NCBI RefSeq assembly: GCF_032854445.1
Contig: NC_088300.1
Coordinates: 81,272,101-81,336,100 of the forward strand
Length of the DNA: 64,000 bases
Direction of reading: 5' to 3'
Origin: Liolophura sinensis
Lineage: Eukaryota; Mollusca; Polyplacophora; Chitonida; Chitonidae
Both the position numbers and the translations under genes were made by a program. The notes under the pieces were generated by a model. That model did no database searches, was not told where the DNA came from, and saw nothing but the letters and a program-made list of their open reading frames with translations. Each line of letters opens with the position of its first letter. Position 1 is the first letter of the stretch. Below are positions 34,577 to 48,257 of the stretch, in pieces.

Positions 34577-35230
34577 AAAGCTGAGATTCCATATACGCGG
34601 TATGCGGTTTGCGGTATACTCCACGCGGTACGCGGATACGGCATGCGGTATGCGCTTTCTCTGATTCCATTTATGCGGTAACCTATGCGTTTTCTTTCAT
34701 TCATGGTACGTTTTTATCAGAGCAAACATGTCGCATTCCTCCATTTCACGACGTGTGGCTTTAGAGCAAGATTCAGACCTTGCCATAATAGCAATGTCAT
34801 ATAAGTTGTTGCAACTAAAGAAGCGTAAAAAGAGAAAACACCGATGGTGGGTCCACAGTATTTTGCGGCAAAGAGCTCAGCAGGGAGCTTTACATAACTT
34901 GGTCTCGGAATTGCAGCTGGATGGAGAAAAATTCCAACAGTACTTTCGTCTAACCAGAGAACAATTTAAACAAGTTCCGACCACGTGTCGGGGAAACACC
35001 CCACCAGTGACGTCATTTCTTGGGATACTCTGTCCGGTTTTGAAAACGCATACCGCACCGATCGCTACATGGTGCGATTGATTTTGCCGTATACGTTTCC
35101 GCTTGAAAAAACGGATCCGCGACCGTACCTATGGAATCATTGCAACTTATTTTAACTATTTCGATTTTTTTGCGGCGTACCGCATACCGCGTACCGTATA
35201 CCGCTACCGCATGTAAGGAATCTCAGCTTT
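34577..35230 (+). mobile_element. Non-autonomous PIF/Harbinger-like element, copy A
   Basis: The terminal inverted repeat AAAGCTGAGATTCC...GGAATCTCAGCTTT bounds about 654 bases. Subterminal GCGGTA/TACCGC motifs are repeated on both sides (for example GGTATGCGGTTTGCGGTATA left, TACCGCATACCGCGTACCGT right). An open frame sits inside. Flanking bases do not give a clean target-site duplication. Confidence 0.72.
34728..35081 (+). pseudogene. N-terminal remnant of a Harbinger-type transposase, copy A
   Basis: 117 residues. The stretch KKRKHRWWVHSILRQRAQQG, then LDGEKFQQYFRLTREQF, resembles the N-terminal part of PIF/Harbinger (HARBI1-like) transposases. Afterwards the similarity stops and no DDE catalytic region is present, so this is an internal-deletion derivative. 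The element's TIRs flank it. Identification is from memory of the family pattern. Confidence 0.65.
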
Positions 35231-35563
35231 AATCACATGTAGGTAACACCATATATGATTTCAACTGTGCACGTTTAGATGCCTGTATATACCGTGTCTA
35301 TTCACTGTATGGTACAGAGAAGTATGAGTGGGATTTATTTTATTTTGTAAATCCACGTAGGACATTCTATTAAAGAGAAATGCTAATCTTGCGTAGGCTT
35401 TAAGTAATAACAAACAAAAGTCTAGGGACAAATCAACATGCGAGACTTGTAACCACTGTATGCCCACGGGAGAGACATGTTTTGGGTCTAAACAAGATTA
35501 TGGTTACTTTCCCAATAAGGGTTTCCACACTGTCATGATGTCTCACACGCCTGTAATTGTCAC

Positions 35564-35804
35564 TTGACCGAGGTGGTTAGCGTGCCAAAATAATCCAGGA
35601 GCCTCTCGCACATGCGGTTGCTATGAGTTCAAGTCCAGCCCATATGCTGGCTTCCTCTGCCTCCATCCCCCGCCGACCCCCCAGCCTGACGTGAGAAGAT
35701 CTGCCAGCAGTATGTGGATGGTCGTAGGTTTCCTTCGGGTTCTGCCTGGCTTCCTCCCAGGCAGAATATTAGTGAGCATGGCGTAAGCACTAACCAAATC
35801 CCGG

Positions 35805-35836
<32 letters not shown>
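35564..35836 (+). mobile_element. tRNA-derived SINE with (AAAT)n tail, copy A
   Basis: Head GAGGTGGTTAGCGTGCC (A-box-like) and GAGTTCAAGTCCAG (B box), a C-rich body and an (AAAT)n tail. Flanked by a near-perfect target-site duplication, TAATTGTCAC at 35554-35563 and TAATTGTGAC at 35837-35846. Duplicated at about 47286-47558. Confidence 0.8.
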
Positions 35837-35841
<5 letters not shown>

Positions 35842-36264
35842 GTGACTAGCTACCGCAACGCAGACTATATGTAAGTACGTATAATGGTTTTGTGCATCTG
35901 CCTTTTTTTCATGTTTTGTTAGGTGAACATTTTAGAGTTACAGGTATGGTTTCAATTTCTGGTCGTGATATTCACGGAGTAATGAATAAAAAGATCCATA
36001 CCTGTGATTTCAGTAAGGCCAGATTTAACGCCGGTTATATCACTTAAAGCTTAATCAGAGGCCGGTCGTGAGCATCATTTTGTTGAGAAGGGAGGTGGGA
36101 ATTTGTCCTTACTATCACATATGTAGCTGGATGTACATGGTGTCTTGTGTATTCTAGGCCCACGTTGGCTGATCTATACGAAAAGTCAGTCTCTTTGACC
36201 AATGAAGGCGAGTGTTCCATTCAAGCTGCTAGCGGTTGAGGCTTCAAGTTGTCGTAAAAGCCTG

Positions 36265-36535
36265 GTTTTTTTTTTTTTTTTTTTTTTTTTTTTGATTGGT
36301 GTTTTACGCCGTACTCAAGAATATTTCACTTATACGACGGCGGCCAGCATTATGGTGGGTGGAAACCGGGCACAGCCCGGGTAAACCCACGACCATCCGC
36401 AGGTTGCTGAAAGACCTTCCCACTTACGGCCGGAGAGCATGAGCTGGACTTGAACTCACAGCGACCGCATTGGTGAGAGGCTCCTGGGTCATTACGCTGC
36501 GCTAGCGCGCTAACCGACTGAGCCACGGAGGCCCC
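36265..36535 (-). mobile_element. Full-length tRNA-derived SINE, copy A
   Basis: On the minus strand: GGCCTCCGTGGCTCAGTCGG (A box), GAGTTCAAGTCCAGCTCATG (B box), a body, the conserved tail ATAAGTGAAATATTCTTGAG + TACGGCGTAAAACACC, and a poly-A of about 25. A 12-bp target-site duplication CGTAAAAGCCTG flanks it at 36253-36264 and 36536-36547. Confidence 0.9.
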
Positions 36536-36886
36536 CGTAAAAGCCTGAGTACCGTGGTATAAGACTGACTATCGTTGTATAAGCCTATAGTCTGTTTCTT
36601 TTAGCGAGTCGCCTATATTCAGCTGTCGGTAAAATCAGTCCTATTCGCTACCAAAATTACCTTTAGTCAGTGACATGTAACATATTCTTGCAAAGAAAAG
36701 TAAGAATACTTTTTCTAATTCTTAATGTTAAACTGCATTAGCTCGGTTTCGACGGCAAGAACTCATAGCATTCGGTGACGTCAAAAGTGTTAAAAAAAAA
36801 CGGCGTCATGCTGGACAATGGACGTGGAGAGCTATTTTCTTTACAATGATTTAACAGGCAGCTTAACATAGGCAGCTAAAGAAACT

Positions 36887-37160
36887 GACCACCGTCGTAT
36901 TAGCCTGACCACCGTAGCATAAGGCTGACCACTGTCGTATAAGGCTGACCACCGTAGTATAAGGCTGACCACCGTAGTATAACGCTTACCAGCGTAGCAT
37001 TAGCCTGACCACCGTAGTATAAGCCTAACCATCACCGTATAAGGCTGACCATTGTCGTATAAGGCTGAGCACCCTCCTATAAGGCTGACCATCGTAGTAT
37101 TAGGCTGACCACCATCGTATAAGGCTCACCACTGCAGTATAAGGCTGACAACCGTAGTAT
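36887..37160. repeat. 21-bp minisatellite, copy A
   Basis: About 13 units of TATAAGGCTGACCACCGTAG with variants. Duplicated at about 48609-48882. Confidence 0.88.
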
Positions 37161-37406
37161 ATTTATTTATTTGATTGGTGTTTTACGCCGTGCTCAAGAA
37201 TATTTCGCTTATACGACGGCGGCCATCATTATGGTGGGTGGAAACCCACGACCATCCGCAGGTTACTGGCAGGCCATCCTAGGTACCAAATACAAATAAC
37301 ATCCCCCAGGTTTCCTCGTGAGCCTTTGTATGTATGTCGTCCTTTGAAATTTTTCAGTCATATGACGACGATTAGCCATTAGGTGTGCGTACGTATACTG
37401 TGTCTT
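37160..37406 (-). mobile_element. Two truncated SINE tails at the end of copy A
   Basis: First a fragment of the tRNA SINE tail (GATTGGTGTTTTACGCCGTG, CGGCGGCCATCATTATGGTG), then the tail of the other SINE family (TTTCAGTCATATGACGACGA). The second is cut by the duplication breakpoint at 37406; in copy B it continues into a longer SINE. Confidence 0.7.
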
Positions 37407-37562
37407 TTAATTTCCATTTAATTTCCTACAACTGAACATTGCCATACAAGAGAAGTAGTTTATAATACATTTATAGAAAAAACCACCATCTAAAATTACA
37501 GTCTATATGGAACTACAGAACATGGAATTATTTTTCAGTAGTTTTCAGTACAAAATTCTCAC

Positions 37563-40500
37563 CAAGTTGACATGCTTTACAGAACTTGTTGCCTTTGGAG
37601 TCAGAGTAGTTCCCCTTGGGACAGCTGGAACAATTCACACACCCAGAAATACTGAAAAAGGAAAACAGAGAATTGGTTTTCAGAGAAAATATTTGATGAA
37701 TTATTACACTTTCTGGACACACAGCATTCTATTGTACAAAGAATCAAAACTGTAATCTTTAATAATCCACCCGTCACCAAGATGATCAAATAGAACACAG
37801 CCTGAACAAGGCTTAAAATATACTCAGACTACAACTCTGGTGACACTCAATCCAGCTTTCTACAACTGACACACACCTGTGCTGCAGTTTTTGTACTCTC
37901 TAAGAACTTGATTTTGTTAAATACATCAGATGAGTCAATCATTTCTGGAAGTCTGGGGAAGTATGTATAAGTCAGCCTAATAGCTACAATTAACAGTTAA
38001 ATCTGGGTCAGTTACATATACATGAACAGTCACAGACAAACATTATACTGTAAACGCCTTTTTATTCGCGTGGTACTAACATCTGTGGCAAACACATTTC
38101 CGCAAACACCACCCATGTAAGTAATTTATTAATGTAGCATGCATTACAGCTATAATATCGCTAACAAGCACTACAGTTCTAATACTTTTTCAAACATGTT
38201 AATTAGAAATACCTAATTAGAATGTACTCCGGCTTTCACAAATCCAGCTTAACCAATCGTCATTTAATCTTGCTCTCTTTTATGGAGGCTTAGCTCCATC
38301 TAAGTATTGCCCCATTGCAACATTGTTGTTGTTGTTGATTCATTGCAGCGGTTAGAGACATACAAATTGATGATTTGTACTGGGCGTGTGTACATGATAC
38401 GATATACATACGATGAGAAAGGCTGTTTTTTTATTAACTGTACTTGCCTTCCAGTCAGATCACCTTTCCAACATGCCCGATACATTGCTCGGGGGTTTCC
38501 ACACTTCAAACTTCCTTTTCATAATGACGATTTCTGAGAAGTTTAGTCAAATCTGTCACAGTTCACTCAAACATTCACTCAGACTGCTGATGCATTTATA
38601 TCACATTTAATCCTTCGTCGTCGTTTGCTCACACAGCAGGTAACGGCATCGTCTTATAAAGATTAACAGTCTTCCTTTGTCTGATCAAGTTACTGTATTG
38701 TATAGAATGTTTTGCCACATCTTGTAGGTACAAACAAGAAACAAGTTTAAATGATAACATTGCTACTTGAATGCTTGAGTTGTTTTATTATTTGACGTTT
38801 CTGTATTGAAGTTTGATTTTTCGTTTATCAAGCGTCCAAAAATTCTGTTAACATCCGCGAAGGTTGACTCCCGCGAATATGTCTTCTTACCTAATCCGCA
38901 GAAGTTTATCCCGGGAATAACAAGACATTTACATTAGACGTGAACAGTCACAGACAAACATCATGTACATATGAACAGTCACAGACAAACATGATATACA
39001 TGTGAACAGTCGTAGACAAACATCATGTACCTGTGAACAGTCACAGACAAACATCATGTACCTGTGAACAGTCACAGACAAACATCATGTACATGTAAAC
39101 AGTCACAGACAAACATGATATACATGTGAACAGTCACAGACAAACACGATATACATGTGAACAGTCATAGACAAACATCATGTACCTGTGAACAGTCACA
39201 GACAAACATCATGTACATGTAAACAGTCACAGACAAACATCATGTACATGTAAACAGTCACAGACAAACATATTATACATGTGAACAGTCACAGACAAAC
39301 ATGATATACATGTGAACAGTCATAGACAAACATCATGTACCTGTGAACAGTCACAGACAAACATGATATACATGTGAACAGTCACAGACAAACATCATGT
39401 ACATGTGAAGTCACAGACAAACATCATGTACATGTGAACAGTCACAGACAAACATCATGTACATGTGAACACTCAGACAAACACCATGTACATGTGAACA
39501 GTCACAAACAAACACAACATACATGTGAACAGTCACAGACAAATGTCATGTACATGTGAACAGTCACAGACAAACATCATGTATATGTGAACAGTCACAG
39601 ACAAACATCACATACAAGTGAACAGTCACAGACAAACACCATGTACATGAGAACAGTCAGACAAACATCATACACATGTGAACAGTCACAGACATACAGC
39701 ATGTACATGTGAACAGTCACAGACAAATGTCATGTACCTGTGAACAGTCACAGACAAACATCATGTATATGTGAACAGTCACATACAAACATCACATACA
39801 AGTGAACAGTCACAGACAAACATCATGTACATGAGAACAGTCAGACAAACATCATGTACATGTAAACAGTCAGACAAACATCATGTACATGTAAACAGTC
39901 AGACAAACATCATATACAAGTGAACAGTCACAGACATACAGCATGTACATGTGAACAATCACAGACAAACATCATGTACATATGAACAGTCACAAACATA
40001 CATCATATACATGTGAACAGTCACAGACAAACATCATACACATGTGAACAGTCACAGACAAACATCATGTATATGTGAACAGTCACAGACAAACATCATA
40101 CACATGTGAACAGTCAAAGACAAACATCATGTACCTGTGAACAGTCACAGACAAACACCATACACATGTGAACAGTCACAGACAAACATCATACACATGT
40201 GAACAGTCAAAGACAAACATCATGTACATGTGAACAGTCACAGACAAACATGTACATGTGAACAGTCATAGACAAACATGATATACATGTGAACAGTCAC
40301 AGACAAACATCATGTACATGTGAACAGTCACAGACAAACATGTACATGTGAACAGTCACAGACAAACATCATACACATGTGAACAGTCACAAACAAACAT
40401 CATGTACATGTGAACAGTCACAGACAAACATCATGTACATGTACATATATTATATATATATATACAAATACACATGTAGAAAGAAGGCTGCATACATGTG

Positions 40501-43500
40501 AACATGTGGGCCACCTTACCCAGGGCAAGAGTGCTGAACTGACTAGCAAACTGCAGGTTTATTTATTTATCTGACTGGTGTTTTAGACCATACTCAAAAA
40601 CAGAGTATTTAGCTTATGCAACAGTGGCTAGCATTATGGTGGGAGAAAACCTGACAAAGGCTAGGGGAAAACCCTCAATCATCGGCAGCTAAGTGGCAAA
40701 TCTTCCGACATACAACATAGGAGGAAGCCAGCACGAATTGGACTTGAACTAACAGCGACTACATTGGTGAGATGCTCTGGAGTCCTTGAGCTACGCTGGC
40801 TGACCACATGGCCACGGAGAGCTTGCAGTGTTTTACTTACTTGCAGTATGTACCCTCTTCACACAAATGACATGTCTGCTGGCCTGTATCATTCTGATAA
40901 TGCCCATAGTCACACCTATAGCACTCAAGGAGGCCAGTCTTGTTAGCATAGAAACCTGCAGCAGAAGAGGTCATACATGGCTATGGGTGCATTTAAGATA
41001 GGTATACCTGTGTACCAGTCACACAGGTGTACCTGTCAAACATGTGTACCTGTCAAACATGTGTACCTGTCAGATATGTGTACTAGTGTACCTGTCCAAT
41101 CTGTGTACCTGTTAGATCTGTGTACTTGTGTATCCAGCCAAATATGTCTACATGTACCTGTCAGAGTGATGTATGTGTACCTGTGTACCTATCAAATCTC
41201 TGTACTTGTGTATGTCAGATCTGTGAACCTGCCAGATATGTGTACCTGTCAGATCTGTGTACTTGGGTATCGGACAAATCTATGTAATATGTACTTGAGT
41301 ATTTGTCAGATCTATGTATTTGTGTATCCGTCAGATCCGTGTACCTGTCAGATATGTGTACTTGCCAGATTTGTGTACCGACTAATTTCCCAAGGAAAAC
41401 ATGTCCAGAACATTAACAATTGTGGAGTACAGAACTTACCAACTTCCCACGGAAAACATGTCCAGAACATTAACAATTGTAGAGTATAGAACTTACCAAC
41501 TTCCCAAGGAAAACATGTCCAGAACATTAACAACAGAGAAGTACAAATCTTACCGGCTTCACAAGGAAAACAAGTACTGCACCCTTCAAGACTGAAACAA
41601 AATTGTTTGATAAAGTATTCATTAAGCTCAAAATTCATCTAAATAAACAACAGAAATGACCAGTACATGTACATGTAATTACTATTACAATGTAATTAGT
41701 ATTGCATGTGTTCCCACTACCACCAAGCAAGATGCCAGTTCAATAATATTATTAAATGGGTTTAATATGTTACCTTGACTCGCTTGCACAATGGGATTGT
41801 GACTACTTATCTAAATTTTAAGCCAACAACTGATTTACAATAGACTGTGAAAATAAGTCTAGACTTTTGAGGTGGTAGTAACTTTTTGTAGTTACGATCA
41901 CAATCGGAGGCCAAACTTGACTTACATAACGGTGGTTTGTATAAATGTACCGGTCAACAACTTTTCCTTGCTTTCATTATTAAAATAATTCTGCATCATA
42001 ATGGTTTAGCACATAAAAACAACAAAATGCTAGAAAAGTCTTGCAACAACTTTTTGAGACAAATAAACTGAAATAAATTTTAAGATAAGGCTACGACCAA
42101 TATCTTACTGATTTACAATAGCTTTATAGCCTTTGTCAACTAAAATTGTATGAGGTTAACAAGGGATTGTTTATGGTGAAGACAGATGAGTTTTGTGTCA
42201 TTTGAAAGCATACAAAAATAAAAGCCTTGTGACAAAGGAGAGACATGTCAGATCAAATCCTTTTACAGACTACGTACACAACACAAAACTGGTAGATTGG
42301 ACATAATAGATGCAGCTGCAGGAGATAACCTGACACCCAAACATATGGGCTGTATGAAGTAAGCACATAGTGGTCGTACTTGCAGAAGGTGCCTTTAGCA
42401 CAGCTGACACAGGTGGTTTGCCTGGTCTGGTTTTGAAAGCTTCCAGGTTTACAACTGAGACAGTCTGGTTGTCCCTGCTGAGGCTGGTACTTCCCCTGGC
42501 AGCATTCATCACAGGTCAGGGAGCGGGCTTTCGGGCATGGGTGCCTGCAAAGACAGGGACAATAAGGAAATCATGACTGAGGTCTAACTATGCCACATTG
42601 ACTGGGAGAAGGCCGTACATGGACACTGTTATTCTTGAAGTCAGTGCTTTAACTTCACATAATATGACATATTTTAAGAGACTGGTACATTTTATGCAAA
42701 CTTACCAACTTCCCAAGGAAAACATGTCATGTACATTAACAATTGGGGAGTATAGAACCTACCAACTTCCCAAGGAAAACATGTCCTCAACATTAACAAT
42801 TGTGCTGGGTGTGTTTGTATCTTACCTGCATCACACTTTTCACAGGATGAAGCTCCTGTCTGATTGCTGAACCAGCCAGGTGAACAGTCATAACATGTTG
42901 TCTCACCAGCATTTCTGAAAACAGGATGTAATAAACACTAACACAGTGTTATACAAAACAGGATGTAATAAACACTAACACAGTGTTATAAAAATCAGGA
43001 TGTAATAAACACTAACACAGTGTTATAAAAAAAAAAAAAAAACAGGATGTAATAAACACTAACACAGTGTTATAAAAAAATAGGATGTAATAAACACTAA
43101 CACAGTGTTATAAAAAAACAGGATGTAATGAACACTAACAGTGTTATAATGACTGTGACAGGGATTTATAGTGAACACGTACATGTACCCTCTCAGCCAA
43201 TAGTCACATGTTACAAGCACAATTCAACATTATCACTTTATTTGAAAGTGAATTGCTATTAGTGTGATGTAAAAAGCCAAGCATAACTATGTAAAATGAA
43301 AGTGAAAGTGAACAATTCTCTACATGTAAAGCAGTTGTTATAAAGCTATAAACTATACACACTCTGACATTTGTGTCAGGTCCCTTCTCAGATGGATACG
43401 CTGATTTGACTAATTCGTTCATTATTTTGTTGATTGGATATAAATTTTCAACATGTTCAAGAGTATTTTTGTTCATCTACTCAATCCTGAAGTTTTCATC

Positions 43501-45118
43501 AGTACTTACTGTGCGGTCATCTTTATGGATTTAGGAAATAAAGGTGCCTTGATTCAATTTTTTATCTTCTTTGGCATGTTACTGACAATCTCTTCCATGT
43601 GACATACACACTTCTTCTAGTACCAATGAAAGGACAATGGTCTTCAAACACACATGACAGGCCACTAGGCCCTATGGACAGCAAGGAAGTCTAAACACCA
43701 TATCCTATGTAATAGTCCAATCAGACACAACACTTGAGAACATGTGCCCACTAAGCCCTACACATCTGGAAAAAGCAAGCTCTGACAAGCTGTGGGGATA
43801 TGTTGCTGTTTCACCAGCATATAAAGATTTACCCTGAATAAGTGCCCTCTTCACAATGGGAACAACTCTAGACTTTGGTTGTGCGCTGGTAGTACCCACA
43901 TTTACTACAGAGGAAGACTTACTCAGAACAGGTGCCCTCTTCACAAGGGGAACAACCCCAAGCTGGGCTCATATTTACTGTAGAGGAAGACTTAATCAGA
44001 ATAAGTACCCTCTTCACAAGGGGAACAACCCCAAGCTGGGCTCATATTTACTGTAGAGGAAGACTTACTCAGAATAAGTACCCTCTTCACAAGGGGTACA
44101 ACTCGAGGCTTCGGTTGTGTTCTGGTAGTATCCAGGTTCACATTTACTACAGCAGGAGGCCTCACAGCAAAAACCTGGCTGTCGATTGCAGCATCCACAA
44201 CATGTCACGGCTTCAAGAGAAACAAGCCACGTGGTATCAAACTTCAACTGTAAAGGTAACTGGTAACAAAAATCCAGAGTGCAAGCTTTGGTGGATTGAA
44301 GCTTGCTACATGATACAATGACCACACAGGTATGGTCGGAAATTCAGCAGGCCTGAGAAATCAAAACCCAGAAATCTCACCTGCTTAAATTATATATGAT
44401 TCATATGATTGACTGGTGTTTTTTTCACGCCGTACTCAAGAATATTTCACTTATACAACGACGGCCAGCATTATGGTGGGAGGAAACCCCTAAATTTAGA
44501 CATCTGGTCTTTCCTTGGTATTAAATTTTAATGGTAATACAAAACTTCGGTAAAACCTGAAAAACAACAGATTCACTTTAACACTTTTTTCATAAACTAT
44601 TATTGTTCAACATCATGCTTGATCAGATTAATTACAGTTATTAAAAAGTTACATGTAAATTTTTTTTTATAAATCTATTTTAGCTCCCTTAATATCAGTG
44701 AGCTTGTCTAGACTACAGGTTTGTGTATTTTTAATCCTGGTCAATAATACTTTCTGTTTTATGGATTTGTATTTGTCATGATGTTATCGTGTAATAGGAC
44801 CATTTGGCCTATTGATTTTTTTCAAATTAACATCCATATTTATTACCTTATCGACAACATTCCATGTACACAGACATGTACACATATGTTATTTGTAATT
44901 ATCACTGAGAGTTTCAGAAAGCTTACTGTTATTTGCATACTGTCCTGCCTGGCATGGGAAACAGTTTTGTATGACCTCAGAACAGTTCAGCACAGGGGTG
45001 AACTCATCCAGATATACTTCAGACCACCCTTGGCTAATAAGAACTACCAGCAAAACTGGAAAGGAAACATTCATACAAAATATCATTACAAACACTACGA
45101 AGATGTGTGGCATAAAGC
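37563..45118 (-). pseudogene. Duplicated 5' half (exons 1-7) of the membrane-protein gene
   Basis: Exon equivalents are 45118-44927 (start codon at 45113), 44210-44069, 42914-42826, 42544-42380, 41591-41554, 40955-40841 and 37651-37563. They have the same splice sites and sequence as copy A except exon 4, where one C is missing on the minus strand (run at about 42525), which brings a TGA into frame a few codons later. Exons 8-14 are not present in this copy; transcription would run on into copy A. Exon 7 ends in phase 1 and exon 2 of copy A accepts phase 1, so a joined transcript with a doubled ectodomain is formally possible if the missing base is a sequencing error. Otherwise this is a truncated copy or an assembly artefact. 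Confidence 0.6.
38939..40442. repeat. 31-bp minisatellite, copy B
   Basis: The same array as 27215-28715 within the duplicated unit. The unit order and variants are identical, differing only in the (TA)n run at its end. Confidence 0.93.
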
Positions 45119-46298
45119 CTGCAAAACAAATTCAGTCCACAGACAGTCCCCTTGTATGCAGTTCTTATGAACTACATTCATTCATGCATTCAGATCATTA
45201 GTCAGGACAACTATGGGACTATGTTAAGTATATATGTGTTTATATGTAGCGGATGGGATTAATATATAAACTGTTCCATTAGTCCTAGGTACCAGTAAGG
45301 CTTATTTTTGGATGGCCGTACTTTAAAGAAAAGACAAAAAACCTGATTTATAAATGTATCAGTAGAGTATAAGGTTATAAAGCATACCATATTATTTTTG
45401 TTATTGTTGATTTGTGCAGTTACCAAGAACACGAGGAAACAATTCCCATTCAAAACATGGTAGATGTTGGTTCACCTTGTTTGATTCAAAAGTTTGAATG
45501 GCTGGATTACTGTTAAAAAACGGTTTACCGATGCTTGCTTTGACATATCAGATGACATATAAGGAATATGTGCATACCAAAATTAGAGTCTGTTTCATTA
45601 GGTTCACTTAGCTAATTAAGCCCTTAACTAGCATGACAATTAATGTATATTGTGTATGTGTGTATGTGTGCTTGGGGTTTTACGTCGTTCCGGGAGTATC
45701 ATTAATGTACAACAAATGACAAGCTTCCCTTTACAAAATTACAGGTTCAATTGTGCCTTCGAACACAAAATCTCCCGCAGTTACATGCAATCACAGTGAA
45801 GCAAGAAATTGTGCTTATGTCAAACATCGAAAATACTCTTTTTTCATGTATATCCGTGAACGCCGTTCTGTCCATCTTCAGCTTTCCTGACTATCGTATG
45901 TAAGTGCTCAACACAGTAGTAGCTCTAGGACTAGGCTGTTGGTATCCAAATGAATCAGACGTTGTACAAATGTACATGCTAGCCTACAAACTAAACTGAA
46001 GTTCACCATCGCCATTCGTCTGTAAGGACAGCCTGCCCAAGGTTTGATTATAAACCCACCTGGCACGTTCCACAAGACAGTGGTTGACTGTCTACGCAGA
46101 GTTTCTGTCATGTTTTTGACATTTTCAACAAAATAGAAACTTATCAAAGCTTAATGTCAACACAAAACACCCAACAAGACTTAGTACGGAAACTTTTGTC
46201 ATACGCCATTTGCTTGTCATGTGACCACCAAATGCATTCATGGGGAGATAACTGTAGTGACCAACTGAAACTCGCCTAGCGTGCTCTGACACACGTAT

Positions 46299-46952
46299 AA
46301 AGCTGAGATTCCATATACGCGGTATGCGGTTTGCGGTATACTCCACGCGGTACGCGGATACGGCATGCGGTATGCGCTTTCTCTGATTCCATTTATGCGG
46401 TAACCTATGCGTTTTCTTTCATTCATGGTACGTTTTTATCAGAGCAAACATGTCGCATTCCTCCATTTCACGACGTGTGGCTTTAGAGCAAGATTCAGAC
46501 CTTGCCATAATAGCAATGTCATATAAGTTGTTGCAACTAAAGAAGCGTAAAAAGAGAAAACACCGATGGTGGGTCCACAGTATTTTGCGGCAAAGAGCTC
46601 AGCAGGGAGCTTTACATAACTTGGTCTCGGAATTGCAGCTGGATGGAGAAAAATTCCAACAGTACTTTCGTCTAACCAGAGAACAATTTAAACAAGTTCC
46701 GACCACGTGTCGGGGAAACACCCCACCAGTGACGTCATTTCTTGGGATACTCTGTCCGGTTTTGAAAACGCATACCGCACCGATCGCTACATGGTGCGAT
46801 TGATTTTGCCGTATACGTTTCCGCTTGAAAAAACGGATCCGCGACCGTACCTATGGAATCATTGCAACTTATTTTAACTATTTCGATTTTTTTGCGGCGT
46901 ACCGCATACCGCGTACCGTATACCGCTACCGCATGTAAGGAATCTCAGCTTT
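46299..46952 (+). mobile_element. Non-autonomous PIF/Harbinger-like element, copy B
   Basis: The identical element within the duplicated unit; the transposase remnant is at 46450-46803. Confidence 0.72.
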
Positions 46953-47526
46953 AATCACATGTAGGTAACACCATATATGATTTCAACTGTGCACGTTTAG
47001 ATGCCTGTATATACCGTGTCTATTCACTGTATGGTACAGAGAAGTATGAGTGGGATTTATTTTATTTTGTAAATCCACGTAGGACATTCTATTAAAGAGA
47101 AATGCTAATCTTGCGTAGGCTTTAAGTAATAACAAACAAAAGTCTAGGGACAAATCAACATGCGAGACTTGTAACCACTGTATGCCCACGGGAGAGACAT
47201 GTTTTGGGTCTAAACAAGATTATGGTTACTTTCCCAATAAGGGTTTCCACACTGTCATGATGTCTCACACGCCTGTAATTGTCACTTGACCGAGGTGGTT
47301 AGCGTGCCAAAATAATCCAGGAGCCTCTCGCACATGCGGTTGCTATGAGTTCAAGTCCAGCCCATATGCTGGCTTCCTCTGCCTCCATCCCCCGCCGACC
47401 CCCCAGCCTGACGTGAGAAGATCTGCCAGCAGTATGTGGATGGTCGTAGGTTTCCTTCGGGTTCTGCCTGGCTTCCTCCCAGGCAGAATATTAGTGAGCA
47501 TGGCGTAAGCACTAACCAAATCCCGG

Positions 47527-47563
<37 letters not shown>

Positions 47564-47986
47564 GTGACTAGCTACCGCAACGCAGACTATATGTAAGTAC
47601 GTATAATGGTTTTGTGCATCTGCCTTTTTTTCATGTTTTGTTAGGTGAACATTTTAGAGTTACAGGTATGGTTTCAATTTCTGGTCGTGATATTCACGGA
47701 GTAATGAATAAAAAGATCCATACCTGTGATTTCAGTAAGGCCAGATTTAACGCCGGTTATATCACTTAAAGCTTAATCAGAGGCCGGTCGTGAGCATCAT
47801 TTTGTTGAGAAGGGAGGTGGGAATTTGTCCTTACTATCACATATGTAGCTGGATGTACATGGTGTCTTGTGTATTCTAGGCCCACGTTGGCTGATCTATA
47901 CGAAAAGTCAGTCTCTTTGACCAATGAAGGCGAGTGTTCCATTCAAGCTGCTAGCGGTTGAGGCTTCAAGTTGTCGTAAAAGCCTG

Positions 47987-48257
47987 GTTTTTTTTTTTTT
48001 TTTTTTTTTTTTTTTGATTGGTGTTTTACGCCGTACTCAAGAATATTTCACTTATACGACGGCGGCCAGCATTATGGTGGGTGGAAACCGGGCACAGCCC
48101 GGGTAAACCCACGACCATCCGCAGGTTGCTGAAAGACCTTCCCACTTACGGCCGGAGAGCATGAGCTGGACTTGAACTCACAGCGACCGCATTGGTGAGA
48201 GGCTCCTGGGTCATTACGCTGCGCTAGCGCGCTAACCGACTGAGCCACGGAGGCCCC
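47987..48257 (-). mobile_element. Full-length tRNA-derived SINE, copy B
   Basis: Identical to 36265-36535, including the length of the poly-A run and the flanking target-site duplications. Confidence 0.9.

Larger units (their letters stand above)
25691..37406. repeat. 11.7-kb tandem duplication, copy A
   Basis: The unit starts CATTTAATTTCCTACAACTG in intron 7 of the membrane-protein gene and ends GTACGTATACTGTGTCTT inside a SINE tail. It includes exons 1-7, the 5' flank, two tRNA SINEs, a Harbinger-like element and several arrays. It matches 37414-49127 with no substitution noticed and about eight short indels. Confidence 0.95.
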
